A stretch of 36,175 bases of DNA from Zygnema cylindricum (Eukaryota; Streptophyta; Zygnematophyceae; Zygnematales; Zygnemataceae), in the NCBI GenBank assembly GCA_037447655.1, contig JBBHKE010002257.1, positions 1-36,175 on the forward strand. The letters are read 5' to 3'. Below, piece after piece: positions 27,583 to 36,175 of the stretch (the first letter of the stretch is position 1; every line of letters starts with the position of its first letter). The position numbers were made by a program, and so were the translations under genes. Below the pieces are notes generated by a model. It was not told the DNA's origin. It did not search any database and was given only the letters and a program-made list of their open reading frames with translations.

Positions 27583-27870
27583 AATTCGGATCTTAGCCAA
27601 CTATCGAGACCCCAAACCCTTTCCCCGGCTAGGTGGGTGAAAAGAAGAGGGAGGGGATTCCTTTTCGCCTTCACATGCCCTCATCTTTTTTCCCTATCCG
27701 GGTGTCTCCCCTATTCTGCATGGATATCAAATGAAGGGATGTGGGCAACCGTGGGCATGATTATTATTATGGGAAGCATTCGCATTTGGGGGTTATTTCA
27801 AGGACTCCGATGCCAACGACTTCGGGCTGTGGGACCTTCCCTCACGTTACTCAGGCACGCTCAACCGCTG
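27583..27870 (+). repeat. Gypsy LTR-like repeat, copy A
   Basis: About 85-90 percent similar by eye to 28780-29070; landmarks GAGACCCCAAACCCTTTCCC, GGGCATGATNATTATTATG and GGGCTGTGGGACCTTCCC. Its position just after pol and a purine tract suggests the 3' LTR of gypsy element I, but no TG start is evident. Confidence 0.6.
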
Positions 27871-27882
27871 TCAAGCTCGTGT

Positions 27883-27970
27883 GCTTTTCAGGCACACCTG
27901 TATATCACCAAGGATTTCCAGGCCTTGCTTTTCAAGCACACTTGTATATCACCAAGGATTTCCAAGCCCT
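27883..27970. repeat. 44-bp tandem duplication
   Basis: Two units, 27883-27926 and 27927-27970, each opening GCTTTTCANGCACAC and containing TATATCACCAAGGATTTCC. Confidence 0.9.
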
Positions 27971-28779
27971 TTTTACCCTGTACAGTCTTCAAAGTAAGTT
28001 AGTGTCCTTTTCAGGACTTTGTCTTATAATAGTGGACCAAATAATTACTTCCGGCCGCGGATCTAGCAGCAGTCCGGAACACAACTTTTTGCCCCAAGTG
28101 TAGTACAAATTATTTTATCTTATGTCAGTTCAAATACACTTATTTGCCACTCATTGGTTAATAGCGTAGCTTTGACTTTTGTACCTGCAATTTGACAAAC
28201 TTTGATTTATAAGGCACTTGGGGTCAAAGAAGACAAGTTGCTTTTCAGTACTGTCTCCTATGAAAACCCTTAGAAATTCCAACAAACCTTCTTTTGGAGA
28301 ATCTTTGTTCTGTTTTGATTATATTGCCATCTTCGTTTTGGATCTGTCTTTTGTGGGAATCACAGTCCGAGCGGGTAGTTGGCACTATCTACTTTTTGGG
28401 TGATTTTGAGATTTTTTTTTGTTTGAAATCTAGAAGAGTGTGATCAGTTCCGAGATGCGGACACCGGAGGTTGAAGGAGCACCATACCTATTTACGATAC
28501 TATTCAAGAGGGGTCGTCTTTCTCTCATTGTCGTTGTTTATTTTTAGGATATGTTAAGCTTGCTTCGCTATATTTCACATGCTCTATCTTTTATTCTCTT
28601 TTCTGGGGCAAGGTGATATTGTTAAGTCTGGAAAGCCAATCCTATTACCTATATATTTCTACGTGGTAGTGTATTTGTGTCTTCTTCTGGAGTTCTTTTT
28701 GCTTTGGAGTGACCATCCAGCCATGGATCAAGACAGTGGGTTTTGAGGGAACACGTGCGATCGACTTCCCGTAGAGAAA
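27971..28779. other. Non-coding sequence, probably gypsy LTR interior and leader
   Basis: No ORF with recognisable domains. It separates the two copies of the LTR-like repeat; a T-run lies at 28410-28420. Confidence 0.4.
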
Positions 28780-29070
28780 GCACTAATTGGGATATCAGCC
28801 AACTACTGAGACCCCAAACCCTTTCCCCGGCTAGGTGGGGGAAAGAAAGGGGGAGGGGATTCCTTTCGCCTTCCCATGCACTCATCCCTTTTCCCTATCT
28901 TGGTGTCTCCCCTATTTTGCATGCATATCAAAGGAAGGGATGTGGGCAGTCGTGGGCATGATCATTATTATGGGAAGCATTCGCATTTGGGGGTTATTTG
29001 CATGACTCTGATGCCGACGACTCCGGGCTGTGGGACCTTCCCTCACGTTACTCAGACACGCTCGACACAG
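28780..29070 (+). repeat. Gypsy LTR-like repeat, copy B
   Basis: Same orientation as copy A, offset by about 1200 bp. It lacks the preceding purine tract and ends at CAGACACGCTCGACA. Could be a solo or truncated LTR. Confidence 0.6.
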
Positions 29071-29931
29071 TGCGTTGTTGACTTACATTTTGTATAGGTA
29101 GGTATAGAGCTGAATGGGGTCACCGGCTCCCTAATGCGTTCCACTATTCCAACAGTGGGGCAATAGCGTTGACTCTGGCCTAGCGAGTCTAGGGCGATGA
29201 TATATAAATACTGAAGTCTAATAGAGGAGAATGCGTCTTTTCCTTTGGAAAAGTTTGTGAAAATTGTGACTGATCTTGGTCTTGAGAGAATAATACCAAA
29301 TTGGAGCAATGACATTTTTACACGGAAAAATCTCTTACTTATTTAGTAGTGATTTAGTAGTTAAGAGATAGAATTATTTAAGAGTGGAGGGCAGTGGAAA
29401 ATACTTTAAAGGGAAGGGTTGAGCCAAAACGGCAAGAGACCAAGCTGAATGTTATGTGGACTGAAGCTTCTTCTAATTAAAAGTTGTTCTTTATGTGAGT
29501 GATATCAATGTGAATATGTAATTTCCAATGTGTGGAATGTGTGGTTCAAATTGGTTGTAGTAATGGGATTTACTGAGGGGTAGAAAATCCCATTACATAT
29601 GTTTTCAAAGCTCTAGTTAGAAGGAAGAGAGAAGCTTGCTCACCCGAAAATCGATTGTCGTGACCGATGAGGGTGCTCTGACCCGTGTAGGTGGAACCAC
29701 AATTTGAATAGTAGAGATTGCAAAGAAACTAAGTGACTACACTGCCAGCGGCCGCTAGTTAGATGTGGGGCGTGCTTAGAACCTAAGGACTCAGGCCGAG
29801 TGGGCAGTGTAGCCACCGCTGAATCTCACTCCAATTACGTAGAGGCCAAACGAACTTGCCTTCTTCTAACGATGAAACAAATGTAGAGGGAGGGCTTGAA
29901 GCCATAAAATATTTTAATCTTTTCAAAGAAT
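29071..29931. other. Non-coding leader or LTR region before gypsy element II
   Basis: Contains a TATATAAATA box (about 29201), a perfect 12-bp hairpin (29560-29596) and a 10-bp inverted repeat CTACACTGCC/GGCAGTGTAG (29737-29746, 29803-29812). By position it may be the 5' LTR and leader of gypsy element II, but no repeat partner is present to prove it. Confidence 0.4.
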
Positions 29932-31315
29932 TTGTTAAATAAAAGAGGTTTTGGATTAGAGCAATCTAAGGACCTCAAATTTGCAGCAAATTTCTTTAAG
30001 GAATTATATAATATCTTTCCTTTTGTTTTATTTTATTATGTGATACTCGTAAATTTTGCATGGACACGTGAAATGGAGAGTTCCTTAAATGTGTTAAATA
30101 AGCGTATTTTAAAATTTGTCAAAAGATTCAATAATCATGCTACTAGTGTGGATGAAACAATTTTTGAATTGAAAAGTGATTTGAAAGTTGTTAAGGAAAA
30201 TGGAAATGTTTTAAATGAGAAATTGGATGAACTCATTAACTTAATTCAAACCAAGAATGATTTTAATGACCAAAAGGGTCAGTGTAGTACAAAGAATGCC
30301 AGTTTTTGGGAGGATGATCATGATAAACCTAAAAAGATAAAAGATTTCAAGTTCTCTATAAGTGAAGCACCATCCTTTGATGGTAAGAAGATTAATGAGT
30401 AGGATGCTTGGATTTTTCATATGGAGTATTATTTGGAATCTATAAATTGTGATCGTGTATCTACATTTTTTTTGTTGTTAGTTGTATGAAAGGTGATGTT
30501 CAGATTTGGTATTACACTCAGAGAAGGTCTTATTTAATTCATGATAATACTGATTGGGAACATTTTAAAACAACGATCAAATCGCGTTTCTTGTATGTTT
30601 CTTATAAATCCACAATCGAAGAAAAGGGGCTGTACTATAAGCACAGTATCTGTGAAGGATTATATGGGATTTCAATAATCTAGCATTCATGTCATAGGTT
30701 TTACAAATAAAATGGCTAAGTTCCATTTTTTGAACTATTGGAATCGTATATTGAAATCAGAACTGAAACATCAAAAATTTAATAATTTGAACGAATTACA
30801 AGATAATTCATTGGAATTAGACGACCACTTAGGGTATAATCGGGATACACGATCACTCAAAGTAATTCCAATAAAATATTAGAGTGGGTTGAGGCGGAAT
30901 TTGTGGGAGAGGGTCTGAATGCGGGTCTTGTGAAATACATAATATCTTCATGGGAAATCAAATGGGGTGGACAAAGTGTTAATACAACAAATATATTTCA
31001 CAATATAGGGGGATACATAAAGAGTCATAAACTAAGTATTAATGATCAAAAACCCAATCTTAGCATTCCCACATGCAATGTCTGTCAGAAAAAAAAGAGG
31101 TAATAGAGCATTTGAGTGCATTCCCATATGCAATGTCTGTCAGAAAAAAAAGAGGTAATAGAGCATTTGAGTGTGCAGAATTGAAGAAAATTAACTATTA
31201 TAACTTTGGAGACGAGGGACATTTCAACATAGAGTGCACAAAATCGAAAAAAAAAGTCAATTGTTTTAAATGCGGAGGTCTAGATCATTACGCTAAAGAT
31301 TGTACAAATAAATGA
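29932..31315 (+). pseudogene. Gypsy element II gag (capsid and nucleocapsid)
   Basis: An N-terminal segment with a likely coiled-coil (ESSLNVLNKRILKFVKRFNN to LNEKLDELINLI) leads to the capsid signature APSFDGKKINE then DAWIFHMEYYLESI, with a TAG at 30400 where a Trp is usual. Frame changes near 30480 and 30660 follow. The nucleocapsid end has a complete CCHC knuckle, CFKCGGLDHYAKDC (about 31263-31304), and degenerate ones before it. A 55-bp tandem duplication repeats a knuckle half. Gag packages the element RNA in intact relatives. Confidence 0.82.
31063..31172. repeat. 55-bp tandem duplication in gypsy II gag
   Basis: 31063-31117 and 31118-31172 are nearly identical and contain the CNVCQKKK coding segment. 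55 is not a multiple of three, so the duplication itself shifts the frame. Confidence 0.92.
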
Positions 31316-31319
31316 TCTC

Positions 31320-31927
31320 TTAAAACAGTTGATATGAATGAATGTATTCAGGAAAATATTGCATTATACCTAGCTGAACAAGAAGCCCACGAAGTGGGAA
31401 ACGTAAAAAACTAGTTGAAACTCCTCAGTTTAGTCAAACTGATCTAGGGATTAAAGAGTTAATTCGGGAGGGCAAGCTAATGAATAGAAGGGATATACAC
31501 CATACACAGTTTGATCAAATTAGAGTCTTTATTGGAAGGGAAGCCATTTAGAGTTATAGTAGATTCAGGTGCTACACATAATTTTATTTCACATAAATTT
31601 GTAGAGGAAAACAAAATTTATACAGTCATAAAAGAAAAACCTTTACGTGTTCATGTAGCAAATGGTAATAAGTCCACATTAGATTTACAAAATTACATAA
31701 TAGAAGTTGATATCCAAGGTCATAAAATGAAAGTTGTGTGTGAAATAATCAATTTGAATAGTAAGGAGCTAATATTGGGAAAGCCTTGGTTAACAAAACA
31801 TAACCCTCAAATTAATTGGGAAACTAACACATTGAGAGTGAATTTTAAAAATGGTTGGAAGGTTTTGCAACAATTACCTTCGAAAAAGTTACATAGGAAT
31901 CATATTAATAACATAACCAAATTATGA
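31320..31927 (+). pseudogene. Gypsy element II aspartic protease
   Basis: 138 residues open from 31511 contain the retropepsin active site VDSGATHNFIS (catalytic Asp codon 31562-31564) and the second conserved block ELILGKPWLTKHNPQINW. It matured Gag and Pol in ancestors. The domain itself is uninterrupted, but upstream and downstream frames are broken; sequence 31320-31510 is a linker with stops. Confidence 0.85.
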
Positions 31928-32845
31928 GTGTAAGGTTTGATTTTTGCTAAACAATATAAAAAGCATTTAAATATAAAACAAATCATGTTTTCTTATTATT
32001 AGTAACTGAGGCATTTAATGATGAATGGGGGGAGAAAACACTACCATTTAAGTTATTCTTAAATCAAACACCACTAAAAATCTTGAAAAACACAAATCTG
32101 ATTTTGTAACTGGCATTAATATATCTGATGTTGCTGTTAAAAATTTGAATATTCAATTTCGAGATGTTTTCCCAAATGACTTACCCTCACGGAGGCCACC
32201 TTCATTGATGAGGAACATGTTATTAACTTGGAACCTGGATGTAATCCTCTTGTCACAGGAATTTATAAACATAATTTCTTTGAGCAAAAAAAGTTAAAAA
32301 AACAAATCACGGAGCTTCTACATAAAAGAATTATTCAGCCCAGCAAATCACCATACGGAACACCGGTTCTCTTTGTCAAAAATAAGGATGGAACGTTGAG
32401 AATATGTGTCAACTATTATAGTCTGAACAAGATTACGGTGAAAGATAAGTATCTATTACCTTTAATCGTGATTTGGGATATCGTTTAAAAGGTGCTAAAG
32501 TAATTTTGTTGATTAATCTGCGTAGTGGTTTCAATCAGATGCCAATAAAAATTGAGGATGTTAATAACACTGCTTTCAGTACTTGGGTTGGTCATTTTGA
32601 ATGGATAATGATGTTTTTTGGCTTAACGAATACACCACCTACTTACTAAAGATTATTTAACCAAACCTTTTCAAATTATATAGATGAGTTTGTTCAGGTG
32701 TTTATAGATGATATTCTAATTTAGAGCGAGTCTAAACACAACATGTAATTCATTTGAGGAAAGTGTTGAAAAAGTTAGGGGAAAGAAAATCATATGGAAA
32801 ATTGTCAAAATCCAGTTTTCTTAAATTGAACAATTGTTTTTGGGA
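31928..32845 (+). pseudogene. Gypsy element II reverse transcriptase, truncated by copia III
   Basis: Reads [54 protein letters not shown], then in other frames LINLRSGFNQMPIKIEDV, AFSTWVGHFEW and the catalytic FIDD at 32701-32712 with DILI after it. Sequence stops in the thumb region (KSYGKLSKSSF) at 32845, where a copia LTR starts. Several stops and frameshifts. RNase H and integrase would lie beyond copia III, outside the window. Confidence 0.86.
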
Positions 32846-33726
32846 TGTTGAAATAAGTATTTTTTGTTGTATTTTCTAGGTCTAAAACTAATTAGCGGAA
32901 ACATATAAAGAAAATGTAGGCAGCCTACCTCCATCTCTTCTCTCTTGCCCCCATACTTGTTGTAGTCACTAATGGAGAGAGAGAGCGATGGAGCCATAGC
33001 TGCCTCAGCTCCATATGAAGGATTAAAGTGTGACTTAAGTCACTCTTAACAAAAGGTTGAGTCCGGCAGGACTCGAACCCCCGACCGGCAGAGCGCGGAG
33101 TAGACGTTAGCTCTAACCAGTCTATCAAAGAAGTCCGTTAGGAGATATAGGGTTTCATTAGTATTTAAACTATTGTATAATACAAAAACCATTTAACTGA
33201 AATATGAACGAACGGACATAGAACTTGTTAAGGTTTAATGTGAACGTCATTTCGCACGAAACAAATGAAACGGACATTTGTTTTAAACGGTCGACATTCA
33301 ATGTCAGATTTAATCCGACGGCGCACATCATCGCCGAGATCGCGGAATGGTCACTTTGGATTTTATGGACATGGCATGACGTGGCGCCGCGTGGAAAGAT
33401 GACAGTCGGTCGCGAGAATTCCGGAGAATATACGAACGAGTGAAAAAAGGACACGCGTCCACTCAGTAGCCTTGTCGTACACCGGCCGTACAGAAAAGAC
33501 ATCGGCCGTAGTACCTTTATGTACTTTACAGTAATATGATTGGTTCGTACTTCAGTAGATAGGGGTTGTGAGAGAGGTTTAGGACTAAGGAAATTTTGGT
33601 AGATAGTCACCTCTCTCTAAGATAGCTTTGTATAAATTGGCATTTTTTGCCGCCTCATAACTTATCAGCTTGTTGGCTGTTTTCATTTATTCTTTTTGCT
33701 ACGTACTTAGAGGAGCCCATGCTGCA
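32846..33726 (+). mobile_element. 5' LTR of copia element III
   Basis: Starts TGTTGAAATAAG inside the gypsy II RT and shares blocks with the LTR at 21829: TATTTTCTAGGTCTAAA, GGCAGCCTACCTC, antisense tRNA-like module, TGACGTGGCG (33377-33386) and AGATAGGGGTTGTGAG. The right end is placed near ATGCTGCA (33719-33726) by comparison and is uncertain. A TATATAAAGG at about 33803 lies between LTR and gag start. Confidence 0.78.
33056..33135 (-). other. tRNA-like module in copia III LTR, antisense
   Basis: Minus strand: A-box-like TAGACTGGTTAGAG (complement of 33111-33124) and a perfect B box GGTTCGAGTCC (complement of 33069-33079). T-arm nearly intact, acceptor and D-stem degenerate. Length about 78-80 nt, same LTR position and orientation as in the copia II LTR. 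Confidence 0.65.
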
Positions 33727-33833
33727 TAGGGGTGCAGTCAAATTCTCAGTTTGTCTTCTTGGGCAGCAATGGTTGTGGCTTTAAGTGGGTTAGTTAAATA
33801 CTATATAAAGGCTTCCTGTATTTTGTTGTCCAA

Positions 33834-34900
33834 TGGAGGACACAGAATTGCAAGTTATGGGCTCACCCTCTAGGGTGGCCACCTTCAATGGATCTGGATT
33901 CATCTATTGGGAAGCCATGATGATGGGAGTTTGTGCGAAAAACGATACTGGGGTATCGTCAGTGGACCAGTGAAACGTCCACCTTGGGGAACTCCACCAA
34001 GATTTGGAAGAGTAAGGTTTGCTGCAACAATGGCTGCCTCAATGGAGGAGACAGATGATGGGGACAACTTTGCGTCCGAAAAGGGGAAAATGAAAGAGAC
34101 ACTTCTCACTCCTATTGCCATAGTATCGGGAGCGGCGACCGTGAAGACCATGGAGAACGATACTCAAATGTGGGAGGATGTAAACATGGCTGCCAAGAAC
34201 TTCATTCTGAGGCACCTCACTCAAGCTTTGGCCACCCTTCATATTCACATTTACAAGGCCGATGAGTTGTGGGTGAGTTTGGTGAAGATTTATAGAGCTA
34301 GAACTATTCATAAACTCCAGTTGGTTGAGCAAAAACTAGTGAATTACACTTACAAAGAAAGAAAGATGTTAAATTATTGTAATGATCATTCTTCTTTCTA
34401 AATGGAGATGGAAAGTGCCGGGTGGACAGACACAATGAAAATGAAGTTACCAAATGAGTTTGAGAACATAGGGAACCGAGTACAAGAAATGCCTGATAGT
34501 TCATGGAAATGGAACACAGTGGTTAGGATGATACTTGTGCAGGAAAAGACAATGGAGATTAGGAGAGGAGGAAAGAGCATTCAAGCTCTAGTAGCAGGAG
34601 GGGACCGATACGGGAAGGACCCGAATAAACCTTATAGAGGGGAAAGAGTTAATTTTGGGGGCCAAGGCCCCCAAAGGGTCTTTGTCATTTTTGCAAAAAG
34701 TCAGGACACTTCATCGCAGATTGTGTCAAGCTATCAGAGCTGAGGCTCCAAGAGAACCGTGGAGGGGGTTCTTCCGAAAGGAAGAAAAAGACACTTGTGG
34801 TTACAAAAGTGACAGGAGAAATCGAGGATGAGTCTTTTGAGGAGGATGGGGGGCTTCTTCTTGACGAGAGTTTGGAGGAGAAGGTGATCCCTCCGTGATA
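33834..34900 (+). pseudogene. Copia element III gag
   Basis: ATG 33834 gives MEDTELQVMGSPSRVATFNG then SGFIYWEAMMMGV, a copia gag N-terminus, before TGA at 33963. Downstream frames carry the UBN2-type capsid region (MWEDVNMAAKNFILRHLTQ, ADELWVSLVKIY, KLQLVEQKLVNYTYKE) and the CCHC knuckle CHFCKKSGHFIADC near 34690-34730. At least three frame changes. The start is chosen because it follows the LTR by about 108 bp and matches the family. Confidence 0.82.
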
Positions 34901-35279
34901 GAAGTGTGCCCTTGGAGCAATTCGGGAAGCTCCACAGGAAGGATGGATTATCAACTCAGGTGCATCCATGCATATGTGTCGTGATAAAGAACTCTTCACT
35001 AAGCTAAGTAAGATCCCTACTGTAGAGATAGAGTATGGGGATGGGAGAGTGCTTACTACACATCTAGTGGGATCAGTAGATTTAAAAGTCTTACTGGAGG
35101 GTAAGACTTCTATTCTTACATTCTCAGATGTACTCTACATTCCTCAGCTGAGTAAAAATCTTGTCTTTACGTCTATGCTAGATGACAAGGTTTTTGATAC
35201 CATCACTATAAAGGGTGTCTTTACAGCTAAATATTGGGATGAAGTTTACTTCACGGCAGATAAGGGTAGCCAATGAATG
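34901..35279 (+). pseudogene. Copia element III protease
   Basis: GWIINSGASMHMCRDKELFT is the copia protease active-site region; the catalytic Asp of the usual DSGAS reads Asn (codon 34953-34955). SDVLYIPQLSKNLVFTSML, the conserved downstream block, follows. Then YFTADKGSQ and a TGA at 35275 where GAG-pre-integrase begins. Confidence 0.85.
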
Positions 35280-36175
35280 TTTAGGCTTAACCTAAGTAAT
35301 GAAATGAAAAATGCTTATTATATTGGTGTTCCTAAAATGATGATTTGGCATAAACGGTTGGGGCATGTGCATTTTGATAGGTTGTGGGAAATGAAAAAGC
35401 TTGGGGTAGTAGAAGGCATTCAGTTCGGGGATAAGAAATGATGGATGATTGTAGTGGTTGTGCTCAAGGTAAGGCTCACACACTTCCCTTTCCCAAAGCC
35501 GCCACATATAGAGGTGTGAAAGTGTTAGATTTGGTCCATACAGGTATTTGGGGACCTGCAAAAGTACCTTCAGTTGGAGGAAAGAGGTTTATGATGACAA
35601 TAACTGATGACTGGTCTAGATACTCTAGAGTCTACTTCCTGAAAACAAAGTCTGGAGCATCAACTTACTTCAAAGAATATAAAGCTTGGAGTGAGAGGTT
35701 GCATGAAACCCCCATTAAGAGGATAAGGAGTGATAATGGGGGGGAATATACCTCTAACGAGTTTGAGGAATATCTGAGAAATGAGGGAGTGCAGCACCAA
35801 AAAATTGTACCATATAACCCGGAACAAAATGGGGTAGCTGAGAGGTTGAATTGAACACTAGGAGATAGTGTACGCAGTATGTTGGCAGACAAGAAAATAG
35901 GAAAGAGATTTTGGGGTGAAGCAATGAACTGTGCCAACTACATTAAGAATAGAGTCCTTACCTCAGCTGTAAAGGGAGTGACACCTTATGAGAGATAGGT
36001 TGGAAGGAAACCAGATATCTCACACCTTAAAGTATTTGGTAGCCAAGTTTACAGTTTTGACACGGATAGGAAAAAGTGGAAACTAGATGCTAAGGGAAAA
36101 CCTGGATACTTTGTGGGATATGATGAGGATGCTAAGGGATATAGAGTCTATGACTTAGCAAAGAAAGATATCATT
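35280..36175 (+). pseudogene. Copia element III GAG-pre-integrase and integrase (runs off window)
   Basis: MMIWHKRLGHVHFDRL and CSGCAQGKAHTLPFP supply the His/Cys zinc ligands; the core has DLVHTGIWGPAKVPS, RFMMTITDDWSRYSRVYFL, IRSDNGGEYTSNEF and NPEQNGVAERLN, with all three D-D-E residues present. Stops at 35438 region, 35852 and 35996 (each consistent with one base change). The window ends in the RT-proximal linker (GYDEDAKGYRVYDL). Very close to copia II in protein sequence. Confidence 0.92.

Noticed and set aside
33900-34332. Minus-strand ORFs opposite copia III gag
   Set aside because: No domain; shadow of gag coding on the plus strand.

Overview
This is a repeat-rich nuclear window from a green-lineage (streptophyte) eukaryote. 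The lineage call rests on one intact spliced host gene, a plant-type 60S acidic ribosomal protein P3 (minus strand, four exons, 8185-10313). It is also consistent with the plant-style Ty1/copia and Ty3/gypsy elements. A Ty3/gypsy element carrying a C5-cytosine methyltransferase domain points, to my knowledge, towards charophyte algae; that part is inference. Almost everything else is mobile DNA in decay, and no other host gene was found.

Layout. 1-1050: AT-rich satellite with a four-monomer higher-order repeat. 1056-3000: decayed Ty1/copia 3' end and LTR on the minus strand. 3499-5213: two copies of a non-autonomous TIR element; the second runs into a purine array of about 0.9 kb (5208-6087). 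6088-8180: low-complexity DNA and one MITE. 8185-10313: RPP3 gene. 10510-15254: nested hAT-like elements and TA-flanked MITEs, plus a complete copy of the TIR element (12831-13767), ended by a 10-base assembly gap. 15265-22735: two different copia elements joined head to tail (I: integrase/RT linker to LTR; II: GAG-pre-integrase to 3' LTR). 22750-27545: decayed Ty3/gypsy element (I) with a methyltransferase domain before RT and a PHD finger after integrase. Its RT is interrupted by a miniature LTR element (24565-25226). 27583-29070: duplicated LTR-like sequence. 29932-32845: second Ty3/gypsy element (gag, protease, RT), cut at 32846 by a third copia element (III: 5' LTR, gag, protease, integrase) that runs off the window end.

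Most unusual content. (1) The miniature LTR element carries inside its LTR a tRNA-like gene with a perfect 72-nt cloverleaf and consensus A and B boxes, and its sense strand has no TTTT run anywhere in the 662 bp. (2) Three related copia LTRs (1056-2024, 21829-22735, 32846-33726) each carry a more degenerate tRNA-like module at the same LTR position, in antisense. (3) Gypsy element I combines a DNA methyltransferase-like domain with a C-terminal PHD finger, a chromatin writer plus reader. All retroelement genes here are pseudogenes; many of the stops look like TGG to TAG, CAG to TAG or CGA to TGA changes.
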